Assembly (NCBI RefSeq): GCF_002158865.1
Contig: NZ_CP021455.1
Coordinates: 2,418,001-2,482,000 of the forward strand
Length of the DNA: 64,000 bases
Direction of reading: 5' to 3'
Source: Comamonas serinivorans
GTDB taxonomy: Bacteria > Pseudomonadota > Gammaproteobacteria > Burkholderiales > Burkholderiaceae_C
A program made the position numbers and the translations under genes. This document shows, piece after piece, positions 36,918 through 46,074 of this stretch (positions are counted from its first letter, which is position 1; each line of letters starts with the position of its first letter). Below the pieces are notes generated by a model. The model did not search any database. It saw nothing but the letters and a program-made list of their open reading frames with translations, and was not told the DNA's origin.

Positions 36918-36969
36918 GCAGTATGGGCCGGTTTCCGTTCATAAGCGAACGGCAACCAGCCCATACTGC
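36918..36969. repeat. GTAT/ATAC palindrome, copy 10 (near-perfect hairpin)
   Basis: GCAGTATGGGC pairs with GCCCATACTGC over 11 bp, then GGTT/AACC and CCGTTC/GAACGG. It is one of the best-paired copies. It ends 32 bp from the purD stop. Confidence 0.92.
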
Positions 36970-37001
36970 AACCCATAAAATTGGCTTGACTGCAGCCGGC
37001 G

Positions 37002-38282
37002 TCACTTGATCGCGCGGTAGCCGATGTCGCGGCGGTACTGCATGCCGTCGAAGTGCACCTGGCGCGCCAGGTCATACGCACGCTCTTGCGCCTGCTTGAG
37101 CGAATCGCCCAGTGCGGTCGCGCACATCACGCGGCCGCCCTGCGTGGTGATTTGCCGGTCGTCGCCCATCTGCGTGCCGGCATGAAAGACCACGGCGTCG
37201 TCGCTGTCCTGCGGCAGCTCGGTCACGCGGTCGCCCTTGCGCGGTGCCAGCGGGTAACCGTGGGCGGCCAACACCACCCCCAGCGCGGGGCGGCGGTCCC
37301 ATTGCAGCTGCATGTCACCGAGCTTGCCGCTGGCTGCGGCGCTCAGCACCTCGAACAGGTCGGACTTCAGCCGCATCATGATGGGCTGGGTCTCGGGGTC
37401 GCCCATGCGGCAGTTGAACTCCAGCGTCTTGGGCTTGCCGTTGCCATCGATCATGAGGCCGGCGTACAGGAAGCCGGTGTAGGTGATGCCGTCCTTTTCC
37501 ATGCCGCGAATGGTTGGCAGGATGACCTCGCGCATGGCGCGCGCGTGCACGTCGGCCGTCACCACGGGCGCGGGCGAATAGGCGCCCATGCCGCCGGTGT
37601 TGGGGCCGGCATCGCCGTCCAGCAGGCGCTTGTGATCCTGGCTGGTGGCCAGGGCCACCACGTCCTTGCCGTCGCACATGACGATGAAGCTCGCCTCTTC
37701 GCCCTGCAGAAACTCTTCGATCACGACGCGGGCGCCGCCCTCGTTGTGGCTCACGCCCAGCGAGTTGGCGCCCAGCATGTCGTCGATGGCGGCGTGCGCC
37801 TCATCGGCCGTCATGGCCACCACCACGCCCTTGCCGGCGGCCAGGCCGTCGGCCTTGACCACGATGGGCGCGCCCTTGGCGTTGACGTAGTCGTGCGCCG
37901 CAGCGGGGTCGCTGAAGGTCTGGTACTCGGCCGTGGGGATGGCATGGCGCGCCATGAAGTCCTTGGAGAAGGCCTTGGAGCTTTCGAGCTGCGCGGCCGC
38001 CTTGCTGGGGCCGAAGATCTTCAGGCCGTGGGCGCGGAAGTCATCGACCACCCCGGCGGCCAGTGGCGCCTCGGGGCCGACCACGGTCAGGGCGATCTTC
38101 TCGGCCAACGCCCAGTCGCGCAGGGCAACCAGGTCGGTGATGGGCACGTTGACCAGCGCGGGCGACAGCGCCGTGCCGCCGTTGCCGGGCGCCACGTACA
38201 CCTGCTGCACGCGCGGCGACTGGGCCAGCTTCCACGCCAGGGCGTGCTCGCGGCCACCGCCGCCAATGACAAGAACTTTCAT
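37002..38282 (-). CDS. purD: Phosphoribosylamine-glycine ligase
   Basis: A 426-residue ATP-grasp enzyme for the second step of purine synthesis. It starts MKVLVIGGGGREHALAWKLAQS and carries the ATP-grasp features KADGLAAGKGVVVA, GPNTGGMGAYSP and FNCRMGDPETQ. Length and ends match the family. yebC lies upstream on the same strand, with a palindrome copy (38345-38398) between them. Confidence 0.96.
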   Translation of the reverse strand: MKVLVIGGGGREHALAWKLAQSPRVQQVYVAPGNGGTALSPALVNVPITDLVALRDWALAEKIALTVVGPEAPLAAGVVDDFRAHGLKIFGPSKAAAQLESSKAFSKDFMARHAIPTAEYQTFSDPAAAHDYVNAKGAPIVVKADGLAAGKGVVVAMTADEAHAAIDDMLGANSLGVSHNEGGARVVIEEFLQGEEASFIVMCDGKDVVALATSQDHKRLLDGDAGPNTGGMGAYSPAPVVTADVHARAMREVILPTIRGMEKDGITYTGFLYAGLMIDGNGKPKTLEFNCRMGDPETQPIMMRLKSDLFEVLSAAASGKLGDMQLQWDRRPALGVVLAAHGYPLAPRKGDRVTELPQDSDDAVVFHAGTQMGDDRQITTQGGRVMCATALGDSLKQAQERAYDLARQVHFDGMQYRRDIGYRAIK

Positions 38283-38344
38283 GGGATTTGCGCGCGTGGC
38301 GCCTCAGGAAACTGCGATGCGCACCGGGGTGCGCGCTGGGGTGT

Positions 38345-38398
38345 GGGGGTATCGACAGGTCTGCGTTTGAAAATCAACGCAAACCGGTATATACCCCC
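38345..38398. repeat. GTAT/ATAC palindrome, copy 11
   Basis: GGGGGTAT/ATACCCCC outer stem with inner TGCGTT and AACGCA. The ends have shifted from GCAGTAT to GGGGTAT in both arms together. It ends 15 bp from the yebC stop. Confidence 0.9.
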
Positions 38399-38413
38399 GT
38401 CATGGCATGCGAA

Positions 38414-39142
38414 TCAGCCGAGGTCCAGCTCCGCGTTGTGGTAGACCTCTTGCACGTCGTCCAGGTCTTCGATCATGTCCAGCAGGCGCTGCATCTTCTG
38501 CGCGTCCTCGCCGCTGAGGGCGATGGAGTTTTCGGCCCGCATGGTCACCTCGGCCATGTCCGCCTTCAGGCCAGCGGCCTCCAGCGCATCGCGCACGGCC
38601 TCGAAATGGCCGGGCTCGGTGATGACTTCCACGCCGCCCTCCTCGTCGCTGACGATGTCGTCGGCGCCAGCCTCCAGCGCCACCTCCATCACCTTGTCCT
38701 CGTCCACGCCCGGGGCAAACATGATCTGGCCCACGTGCTTGAACTGGAAGGCCACCGACCCTTCGGTGCCGAGGTTGCCGCCGTACTTGCTGAACATGTG
38801 GCGCACGTCGGCCACGGTGCGCACGCGGTTGTCGGTCATGGTGTCGACGATGATGGCCGCGCCGCCGATGCCGTAGCCCTCGTAGCGGATTTCCTCGTAG
38901 TTCACGCCTTCGAGGTTGCCCGTGGCCTTGTCGATGTTGCGCTTGATGGTGTCGGCCGGCATGTTGGCGGCCTTGGCCTTGTCAATGGCCAGGCGCAGGC
39001 GCGGGTTGGCCGTGGGGTCGCCGCCACCGGTGCGGGCCGCCACCATGATCTCGCGCACCACACGGGTCCAGATGCGCTGGCGCTTCTCGTCCTGCCTGCC
39101 CTTGCGGTGTTGAATATTTGCCCATTTGCTGTGGCCGGCCAT
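38414..39142 (-). CDS. yebC: YebC/PmpR-family transcriptional regulator or translation factor
   Basis: A 242-residue YebC family protein with the characteristic N-terminus MAGHSKWANIQHRKGRQDEKR, then YEGYGIGGAAIIVDTMTDNRVRT and the acidic C-terminal domain. Family members act as transcriptional regulators or, in recent work, as factors that relieve ribosome stalling at proline-rich stretches. It lies upstream of purD, divergent from the HerA-like ATPase gene at 39213. Confidence 0.95.
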   Translation of the reverse strand: MAGHSKWANIQHRKGRQDEKRQRIWTRVVREIMVAARTGGGDPTANPRLRLAIDKAKAANMPADTIKRNIDKATGNLEGVNYEEIRYEGYGIGGAAIIVDTMTDNRVRTVADVRHMFSKYGGNLGTEGSVAFQFKHVGQIMFAPGVDEDKVMEVALEAGADDIVSDEEGGVEVITEPGHFEAVRDALEAAGLKADMAEVTMRAENSIALSGEDAQKMQRLLDMIEDLDDVQEVYHNAELDLG

Positions 39143-39212
39143 CGTTGGATTTCCTACACGTTTGATAATCGGACGAGATTTTACTTTTGCCCGCAAGGGG
39201 CCACGAGACGCC

Positions 39213-40757
39213 ATGGCTGAACCGCTGCTGATTGCCCTGAATGCCCAAAGCAACCCGCCTGCGCGCGGCGAACTGCTGCCCGCACTCGCCAACCGCCATG
39301 GCCTCATCACCGGGGCCACGGGCACCGGCAAGACCGTCACGCTGCAGGCCATGGCCGAACAGCTGTCGCGCATCGGCGTGCCGGTGTTCCTCACCGACAT
39401 CAAGGGCGACCTGTCGGGCATCAGCCAGGCAGGCCAGCTGGCGCCCAAGATCGCTGCGACGCTGAAGGAGCGTGGCCTGCCCGAGCCCGAAGCCATCGCC
39501 TGTCCCACCACTTTCTGGGACGTGTTCGGCGAGCAGGGCCACCCCGTGCGCGCCACCATCTCGGACATGGGCCCGCTGCTGCTGGCCCGCATGCTGGACC
39601 TGAACGACACGCAAAGCGGTGTGCTCAACCTCGTCTTCAAGATTGCCGACGACCAGGGCCTGCTGCTGCTGGACCTGAAGGACCTGCGCGCCGCGCTGCA
39701 ACACGTGGGCGACAACGCCAAGCAGTTCACCACCGAGTACGGCAACATCTCTTCGGCCAGCGTGGGCGCCATCCAGCGCGCGCTGCTGGCCCTCGAATCG
39801 CAAGGCGGCGAACAGTTCTTCGGCGAGCCCATGCTCAACGTCGAAGACCTGCTGCAGACCGCGGCCCCCGGGGCAGCGTCGGGCGGCGCATCACCACAGA
39901 TGGGGGTGGTCAACATCCTCGCGGCCGACAAGCTGCTGCAGTCGCCGCGCCTTTATGGGGCGTTCCTGCTGTGGCTGCTGTCCGACCTGTACGAGCGCCT
40001 GCCCGAGGTCGGCGATCTGGACAAGCCCAAGTTCGTGTTCTTCTTCGACGAAGCCCACCTCATCTTCAACGACGCGCCCAAGGTGCTGCTCGAGCGCATC
40101 GAACTCGTCGTGCGCCTGATCCGTTCCAAGGGTGTGGGCGTGTTCTTCGTCACGCAAAACCCCATGGACGTGCCCGAAAGCGTGCTGGCCCAGCTCGGCA
40201 ACCGCGTGCAGCACGCGCTGCGCGCTTTCACGCCCAAGGACCAGAAGGCCGTCAAAGCCACGGCTCAGACCATGCGGGCCAATCCCGGCCTCGACATCGA
40301 AACCGCCATCACCGAGCTGGCCGTGGGCGAAGCCCTCGTCAGCTTCCTGGATGCCAAGGGCCGCCCCAGCGTGACCGAGCGCACCTTCGTCATTCCGCCG
40401 GGCAGCCGCATCGGCCCCATCGACGAGGCCACACGCCGGCAGCTCATGCAGACCTCGCTGGTGGCGGGCGTCTACGACACGCCGGTGGACCGCGAATCGG
40501 CCTATGAAATCCTCAAGTCGCGCAGCGGTGCCGCCGCCGAGGCCGGCGCCAAAGCCGCCGATGCGGCGCCGCAGGACGAGGGCTGGATGGGCGACGTGAA
40601 GGACATCCTCTTCGGCAGCACCGGCCCGCGCGGCGGCAAGCGCGATGGCCTGGTGCAGACCATGGCCAAGTCCACCGCGCGCAAGGTGGGCACGCAGATC
40701 GGCAACCAGATCCTGCGCGGCGTGCTGGGCGGCATTTTCGGCGGCAGACGGCGCTGA
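39213..40757 (+). CDS. HerA-like ATPase (DUF853 family)
   Basis: A 514-residue FtsK/HerA-type P-loop protein. Walker A is GATGTGKTVTLQ (about residues 33-44), and Walker B is KFVFFFDEAHLIF near residue 272. It contains the family segments VFLTDIKGDLSGISQ and FFVTQNPMDVPESVLAQLGNRVQHALRAFTPKD. The C-terminal tail is Ala/Gly-rich. Bacterial homologues are uncharacterised but may pump DNA. The ATG at 39213 gives MAEPLLIALN. Convergent with spoVR. Confidence 0.88.
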   Translation: MAEPLLIALNAQSNPPARGELLPALANRHGLITGATGTGKTVTLQAMAEQLSRIGVPVFLTDIKGDLSGISQAGQLAPKIAATLKERGLPEPEAIACPTTFWDVFGEQGHPVRATISDMGPLLLARMLDLNDTQSGVLNLVFKIADDQGLLLLDLKDLRAALQHVGDNAKQFTTEYGNISSASVGAIQRALLALESQGGEQFFGEPMLNVEDLLQTAAPGAASGGASPQMGVVNILAADKLLQSPRLYGAFLLWLLSDLYERLPEVGDLDKPKFVFFFDEAHLIFNDAPKVLLERIELVVRLIRSKGVGVFFVTQNPMDVPESVLAQLGNRVQHALRAFTPKDQKAVKATAQTMRANPGLDIETAITELAVGEALVSFLDAKGRPSVTERTFVIPPGSRIGPIDEATRRQLMQTSLVAGVYDTPVDRESAYEILKSRSGAAAEAGAKAADAAPQDEGWMGDVKDILFGSTGPRGGKRDGLVQTMAKSTARKVGTQIGNQILRGVLGGIFGGRRR

Positions 40758-40758
40758 G

Positions 40759-40850
40759 CAGCGGTCCTCTGACGCGCCATCCCCTCCCCGGGGACCGCTG
40801 GGTGCGTCGAACGGAGCCCCGAAGCCATGAGCCGGGCACAGCCGGGGCTC
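40759..40850. other. Two hairpins between convergent genes
   Basis: CAGCGGTCC/GGACCGCTG (40759-40800) and GAGCCCCG/CGGGGCTC (40814-40850). Neither has a T-run. They separate the convergent HerA-like and spoVR genes and may help end their transcripts. Confidence 0.5.
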
Positions 40851-40873
40851 GGCGGGCGACGTTGAACAGTTTG

Positions 40874-42505
40874 TCAGGTGGCTGGCGCCGGCACGGCATG
40901 CAGCAACACCGGCAGCTCGCCATTGCCGCCAACGCTTTCGATCTGCACGCCAAAGCCCCACAGGCGCGCCACGTGCTTGAGCACCTCCAGCGCGTCATCG
41001 GCCAGGGGCCGCCCCTGGTATTGGGTGTGGCGCAGCGTGAGGCAGCGGTCGCCGCGCAGGTTCACGTTCCAGACCTGGATGTTGGGCTCGCGCGTGCCCA
41101 AGTCGTACTGCTGGGACAGGGTCTGGCGCAGGCTGCGGTAGCCGTCCTCGTCATGGATGGCGCTGACCAGGAGTGCCTGCTCGCTGGCATCGTCGTGGAT
41201 GGCGAACAGGCGCATGTCGCGCATGAGCTGTGGACTCAGAAACTGACCGATGAAGCTCTCGTCCTTGAAGTTCTGCATGGCATGGTGCAGCGCCGGCAGC
41301 CACGGCGTGCCGGCGAGGTCGGGGAACCAACGCCGATCCTCTTCGGTGGGGCTTTGGCAGATGCGCCGGATGTCGCGGTACATGGCAAAGCCCAGGGCGT
41401 AGGGGTTGATGCCGCTGTAGGCGCGATGGCTTGCCGGGGGCTGGTAGATCACATTGGTGTGCGAGGACAGCCACTCGATCATCACCCCATCGGTGAGCCA
41501 GCCCTCGTCGTACAAGGTGTTGAGCAAGGTGTAATGCCAGAAGGTGGCCCAGCCTTCGTTCATCACCTGCGTTTGCCGCTGTGGGTAAAAGTACTGGGCG
41601 ATCTTGCGCACGATGCGCACGATTTCGCGCTGCCAAGGCTCCAGCAACGGTGCGTTTTTTTCGATGAAGTAGAGGAGGTTCTCCTCCGGCTCCTTGGGAA
41701 AGCGCTCCTGTTCGTGCTCCGGCGCCGCACCGCCCCTGTCTCGATGCGGAGGCAGGGTGCGCCACAGCACGTTGACCTGTTGCTGGACGTAGGCTTCGCG
41801 TTGTTCGCGCTCGGCCCGCTCGCGCGCCAGGCTTTTCTTGGACGGGCGGCAATAGCGGTCGACCCCGAAGTTGGCCAGTGCATGACAGGAGTCGAGCAAC
41901 TGCTCCACCGCATCCAGACCATGGCGCTCCTCGCACTGGGCCACGAAGTCACGGGCATAGACCAAGTAGTCGGTGATGCTGCCCGAATCCGACCACATGC
42001 GAAACAGGTAGTTGTTCTTGAAAAAGCTGTTGTGCCCATAGGCGGCGTGGGCAATCACCAGCGCCTGCATGGCGGTGCTGTTTTCCTCCATCAGGTAGCT
42101 GATGCACGGGTTGGCGTTGATGACGATCTCGTAAGCCAGACCCATGTGACCGCGCCGGTAACGTCGCTCGGTGGCCAGAAACTCCTTGCCAAAGCTCCAG
42201 TGCCGGTAGTTGACCGGCATGCCCACGCTGGCATAGGCGTCCATCATCTGCTCGGCCGAGATGATCTCGAGCTGGTTGGGGTAGGTGTCCAGGCCAAAGC
42301 GCTGGGCCGTGCTGGCGATGACCGCGTGGTAGCGTTCGATCAACTCCAGGGTCCAGTCACTGGGGTCGGGCAGCGGGCGATCCGGGTGCTCCACGGCCTG
42401 CAGCGGGGCACTGGGCACGCTGCGCTGGCGCCCTCCCCGGCCGCCCGGCTTGCCCGCTTGCCGGCCGCCACGGCGCTCCAACGCGGGATACAGCAACAGG
42501 TTCAT
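40874..42505 (-). CDS. SpoVR family protein
   Basis: A 543-residue SpoVR/YcgB family protein (family features WSFGKEFLATERRYRRG, NANPCISYLMEENSTAMQALVIAHAAYGHNSFF and MNEGWATFWHYTLLNTLYDEGW). Its start overlaps the stop of yeaH by an ATGA. With prkA (yeaG) and yeaH it forms the three-gene set prkA-yeaH-spoVR found in many proteobacteria and linked to stationary phase and nitrogen stress. The molecular role is unknown. Confidence 0.92.
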   Translation of the reverse strand: MNLLLYPALERRGGRQAGKPGGRGGRQRSVPSAPLQAVEHPDRPLPDPSDWTLELIERYHAVIASTAQRFGLDTYPNQLEIISAEQMMDAYASVGMPVNYRHWSFGKEFLATERRYRRGHMGLAYEIVINANPCISYLMEENSTAMQALVIAHAAYGHNSFFKNNYLFRMWSDSGSITDYLVYARDFVAQCEERHGLDAVEQLLDSCHALANFGVDRYCRPSKKSLARERAEREQREAYVQQQVNVLWRTLPPHRDRGGAAPEHEQERFPKEPEENLLYFIEKNAPLLEPWQREIVRIVRKIAQYFYPQRQTQVMNEGWATFWHYTLLNTLYDEGWLTDGVMIEWLSSHTNVIYQPPASHRAYSGINPYALGFAMYRDIRRICQSPTEEDRRWFPDLAGTPWLPALHHAMQNFKDESFIGQFLSPQLMRDMRLFAIHDDASEQALLVSAIHDEDGYRSLRQTLSQQYDLGTREPNIQVWNVNLRGDRCLTLRHTQYQGRPLADDALEVLKHVARLWGFGVQIESVGGNGELPVLLHAVPAPAT

Positions 42506-43770
42506 ACCGATACCCCCTCTTTCTTGAACAACTCCTTGAACACGGGGTAGATCTCACTCGGCTCGGACACCTTGCGCATGGCGAAGTGGGCAAACAGCGG
42601 CGTCAGCTGGCTGTAGGCCTCCCACAGGTTCTGCTCATCCGACGTCACCTGCACATAGGCGAAGTAGCGCACCAACGGCAAGATGCGCTCGGCCAGCAGG
42701 CTGCGGCAATGGCTGCTGTCGTCGCCAAAGTTGTCGCCATCGCTGGCCTGGGCCACGTAGATGTTCCAGTCGGCCACGGGATAGCGCGCCTGCACGATCT
42801 GGTCAAGCAGCACCAGGGCACTGCTGACCACCGTGCCCCCGCTCTCGGTGGCGTGGAAGAATTCTTCCTCGCCAACCTCGGCAGCCTGGGTGTGGTGGCG
42901 GATGAAGACGATGTCGATCTTGTCGTAGTGACGGGTGAGGAACAGGTAGAGCAGGATGAAAAAGCGCTTGGCCAGTTCCTTGCGCCCCTGATCCATGGAG
43001 CCCGACACATCCATCACGCAGAACATCACGGCGCGGCTGCTGGGCTCGGGCACCTTGGTGCGGTTGCGAAAGCGCAGGTCCAAAGGGTCGAGGAAAGCCA
43101 CCTTGGCCAGACGGGCCTTCAGCGCCTCGATGCGCTGCTGCAGCTCGGCCACGGCCTCGCTGGTGCCGTCGTCCTGCGCCAGCAAGGCATCCAGCTCGTC
43201 CTGCAAGTCCTTGAGGGCACGGTTCTGCGCCTTGGTCAACGCGATGCGCCGCCCCTGGGCACTGCGCATGGTGCGCAGCACCGCCAGGTTGTGCGGCGTG
43301 CCATCGTGGCTGTAGCCAGCGCGACGCAGCCTGTACTGCTGCGTGCTGGCGATGTGGGTGCGCAGCAGCCGTGGCAGCGCCATGTCCTCAAAGAAGAGCT
43401 CCATGAACTCTTCTTTGGTCAGGGTGAAGGTGAAATCGTCCTCGCCCTCGCCGCTGTCGCTGGCCTGTGAGCCGCCACCGCCCGCGCCGCCCTGGGGCCG
43501 CGCGATGCGGTCGCCACGCACATGCTCGCTGTTGCCTGGGTGCACGGTGTCGCGGATGCCACCCGGGCCATGGTGGAACACCGGCTCGCTGATGTCTTTG
43601 CGAGGGATGGTGATGCTCTCGGCCTGCTCGATGTGGCGGATGTCGCGCTGCGACACGGCACGACGCACCGCTTCGGCGATCTGCTGCTTGTAGCGCCGAA
43701 CGAAGCGCTCGCGATTGCCCACCGACTTGTTCTTGCCGGCAAGCCTGCGGTCGATGATTTGCAGTGCCAT
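42502..43770 (-). CDS. yeaH: YeaH/YhbH family protein (DUF444, vWA domain)
   Basis: A 422-residue protein. Its C-terminal half is a von Willebrand factor A domain with the MIDAS-like DVSGSMDQGRKELAKRFF near residue 245, preceded by a basic N-terminus (ALQIIDRRLAGKNKSVGNRERFVRRYK). I chose the ATG at 43770; upstream residues in frame look non-coding. It belongs to the prkA-yeaH-spoVR set and probably acts with the PrkA kinase. Confidence 0.9.
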   Translation of the reverse strand: MALQIIDRRLAGKNKSVGNRERFVRRYKQQIAEAVRRAVSQRDIRHIEQAESITIPRKDISEPVFHHGPGGIRDTVHPGNSEHVRGDRIARPQGGAGGGGSQASDSGEGEDDFTFTLTKEEFMELFFEDMALPRLLRTHIASTQQYRLRRAGYSHDGTPHNLAVLRTMRSAQGRRIALTKAQNRALKDLQDELDALLAQDDGTSEAVAELQQRIEALKARLAKVAFLDPLDLRFRNRTKVPEPSSRAVMFCVMDVSGSMDQGRKELAKRFFILLYLFLTRHYDKIDIVFIRHHTQAAEVGEEEFFHATESGGTVVSSALVLLDQIVQARYPVADWNIYVAQASDGDNFGDDSSHCRSLLAERILPLVRYFAYVQVTSDEQNLWEAYSQLTPLFAHFAMRKVSEPSEIYPVFKELFKKEGVSV

Positions 43771-43816
43771 CTGTGCCCCCTTGCCTGGCCCGACGCCGGC
43801 AGCGCCGGGATACCGT

Positions 43817-45739
43817 TCAGCTGCTCTTGCGCACACGCAGGTACCACTCGCACAACAGGCGCACCTGCTTGGGGGTGTAGCCCTTGGATTCCATGCGGGT
43901 GACAAAATCCTCGTGCTTGCGCGCATCCTCGGCGCTGGCCTTGGCGTTGAAGCTGATGACCGGCAGCAGCTCCTCGGTGTTGGAGAACATTTTTTTCTCG
44001 ATCACCGCGCGCAATTTCTCATAGCTGGTCCAGCTCGGGTTCTTGCCCTGGTTGTTGGCGCGCGCGCGCAACACGAAGTTGACGATCTCGTTGCGAAAGT
44101 CCTTGGGGTTGGCAATGCCTGCGGGCTTCTCGATCTTCTCCAGCTCGGCGTTCAGCGCGCCGCGGTCGAACACCTCGCCGGTGTCGGTGTCGCGGTACTC
44201 GCTGTCCTGTATCCAGTAGTCGGCATAGGTGACATAGCGGTCGAAGATGTTCTGGCCATACTCGCTGTAGCTCTCCAGGTAGGCGGTCTGGATCTCCTTG
44301 CCGATGAACTCCGCATAGCGCTGCGACAGGTATTCCTTGACGTAGCCGATGTACTTGGTCTCCAGGTCATTGGGGAACTGCTCGCGCTCGATCTGCTGCT
44401 CCAGCACATACATCAGGTGAACGGGGTTGGCCGCCACCTCGGTGCTGTCGTAGTTGAAGACCTTGGCCAGGATCTTGAACGCAAAGCGCGTGGAGATGCC
44501 CTCCATGCCCTCGTCCACGCCGGCGTAGTCCCGGTACTCCTGATGGCTCTTGGCGCGCGGGTCCGTGTCCTTGAGGCTTTCGCCGTCGTAAACCTGCATC
44601 TTGCTGAAGATGCTGGAGTTCTCAGGCTCCTTCAGGCGCGTGAGCACCGAGAACTGCGCCATCATCTTCAGCGTGCCGGGTGCGCACACGGCGTGAGCCA
44701 GCGAGGACTCGCGGATCAGCTTCTCGTAGATGCGTACCTCCTCGGACACGCGCAGGCAGTAGGGCACCTTGACGATGTAGATGCGGTCCAGGAACGCCTC
44801 GTTGTTTTTGTTGTTGCGGAAGGCCTTCCACTCGCTCTCGTTGCTGTGCGCCAACACCATGCCCTCGAAGGGGATGGCGCCAAAGCCCTCCGTGCCTTTG
44901 TAGTTGCTTTCCTGCGTGGCGGTGAGCAGCGGGTGCAGCACCTTGATCGGCGCCTTGAACATCTCGACGAACTCCAACAGGCCCTGGTTGGCCAGGCACA
45001 GGCCGCCCGAGTAGCTGTAGGCATCGGTGTCGTCCTGGGCGAAGTTCTCGAGCTTGCGGATGTCCACCTTGCCGACCAGACTGGAAATGTCCTGGTTGTT
45101 CTCGTCACCCGGCTCGGTCTTGGCGATGGCCACCTGCTTGAGGATGCTGGGATAGCGTTTGACGACGCGGAACTGGCGGATGTCGCCATTGAACTCATCC
45201 AGCCGCTTGACGGCCCACGGCGAGAGCACATGCTGCAGGCTGCGCCGCGGGATGCCGAACTGCTCCTCCAGCACCGGCCCGTCCTCCACCGCGTCGAACA
45301 GGCCCAGCGGTGACTCGTTGACCGGCGAGTCCTTGAGCGCATAGAACGGCACCTTCTGCATCAGGTGCTTCAGGCGCTCGGCGATCGAGCTTTTGCCGCC
45401 CCCCACCGGACCCAGCAGGTAGAGGATCTGCTTGCGCTCCTCCAGGCCCTGGGCCGCATGGCGGAAGAAACTCACCACCTGCTCGATGGCGTCTTCCATG
45501 CCGTAGAACTCGGTGAACGCGGGATAGCGCCGGATGACCTTGTTGGCGAACAGGCGCGACAGGCGCGGGTCGTTGCGGGTGTCCACCATCTCGGGCTCCC
45601 CGATGGCCGCCAGCATGCGCTGAGCGGCACTGGCATACGCCATGGGGTCACGCTGGCACAGCGCGAGGTAGTCGTCGAGGGACATCTCCTCTTCGCGCAT
45701 GCGTGCATAGCGGGCAGCAGAGTTGCTGATGACATCCAT
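43817..45739 (-). CDS. prkA: PrkA family serine protein kinase
   Basis: A 640-residue AAA-type protein kinase (YeaG). Walker A is LLGPVGGGKSSIAERLK near residue 100, with the C-terminal kinase-like domain (LYVLEQQIEREQFPNDLETKYIGYVKEYLSQRYAEFIGKEIQTAYLESYSEYGQNIFDRYVTYADYW). The ATG at 45739 follows GGAGGTCGT, an ideal Shine-Dalgarno. It heads the three-gene transcript with yeaH and spoVR. In enterobacteria the set responds to nitrogen limitation and stationary phase. No sigma-54 promoter is evident in the 170 bp upstream. Confidence 0.95.
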   Translation of the reverse strand: MDVISNSAARYARMREEEMSLDDYLALCQRDPMAYASAAQRMLAAIGEPEMVDTRNDPRLSRLFANKVIRRYPAFTEFYGMEDAIEQVVSFFRHAAQGLEERKQILYLLGPVGGGKSSIAERLKHLMQKVPFYALKDSPVNESPLGLFDAVEDGPVLEEQFGIPRRSLQHVLSPWAVKRLDEFNGDIRQFRVVKRYPSILKQVAIAKTEPGDENNQDISSLVGKVDIRKLENFAQDDTDAYSYSGGLCLANQGLLEFVEMFKAPIKVLHPLLTATQESNYKGTEGFGAIPFEGMVLAHSNESEWKAFRNNKNNEAFLDRIYIVKVPYCLRVSEEVRIYEKLIRESSLAHAVCAPGTLKMMAQFSVLTRLKEPENSSIFSKMQVYDGESLKDTDPRAKSHQEYRDYAGVDEGMEGISTRFAFKILAKVFNYDSTEVAANPVHLMYVLEQQIEREQFPNDLETKYIGYVKEYLSQRYAEFIGKEIQTAYLESYSEYGQNIFDRYVTYADYWIQDSEYRDTDTGEVFDRGALNAELEKIEKPAGIANPKDFRNEIVNFVLRARANNQGKNPSWTSYEKLRAVIEKKMFSNTEELLPVISFNAKASAEDARKHEDFVTRMESKGYTPKQVRLLCEWYLRVRKSS

Positions 45740-46074
45740 ACGACCTCCGGTGGCGGCCCCCGGGCTTGGCAATGCCGCAAAAGTTGCAGATGTTCACAAC
45801 CACATGCTGTCGTTGTAGCACCTCACCGGCGCTTTGAACAGCAGCCATGGGCGCGCCATGCTGGCGGACGCAGCTTTGTTCGAGGTCGAGAGCCCCTCAA
45901 CTTGATCAGGAGTATGATCCTACCCTCGTTCTTTTTGAATCGAAGAAGCAGACATACTCCGTCACATAGAGCGGTTCAATGGAGCCCGTCTTCCCTCGGC
46001 GCCTCGCACGCCGGTTCCGGGCATGCCCAGGGGGTGACCGCCAACAGCGACAGCCCGGGTGCCAAACCACGGGC
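45740..46074. other. Intergenic region upstream of prkA
   Basis: About 335 bp containing the palindrome copy at 45909-45960 and no gene that I can support. The right part should hold the end of the SUKH gene transcript and the left part the prkA promoter. Confidence 0.5.
45909..45960. repeat. GTAT/ATAC palindrome, copy 12
   Basis: GGAGTATG...ACATACTCC with inner CTCGTTC and ATCGAAG. The outer stem GGAGTAT/ATACTCC has changed in both arms relative to the GCAGTAT/ATACTGC copies. Confidence 0.9.

Noticed and set aside
36451..37005. A 184-codon open frame on the minus strand upstream of nirC
   Set aside because: It overlaps the sigma-54 promoter and a palindrome copy, has no recognisable domain, and its composition looks like non-coding DNA.
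40759..40850. The two hairpins between the HerA-like and spoVR genes as members of the palindrome family
   Set aside because: They lack the GTAT/ATAC ends and the CCGTT/AACGG core.
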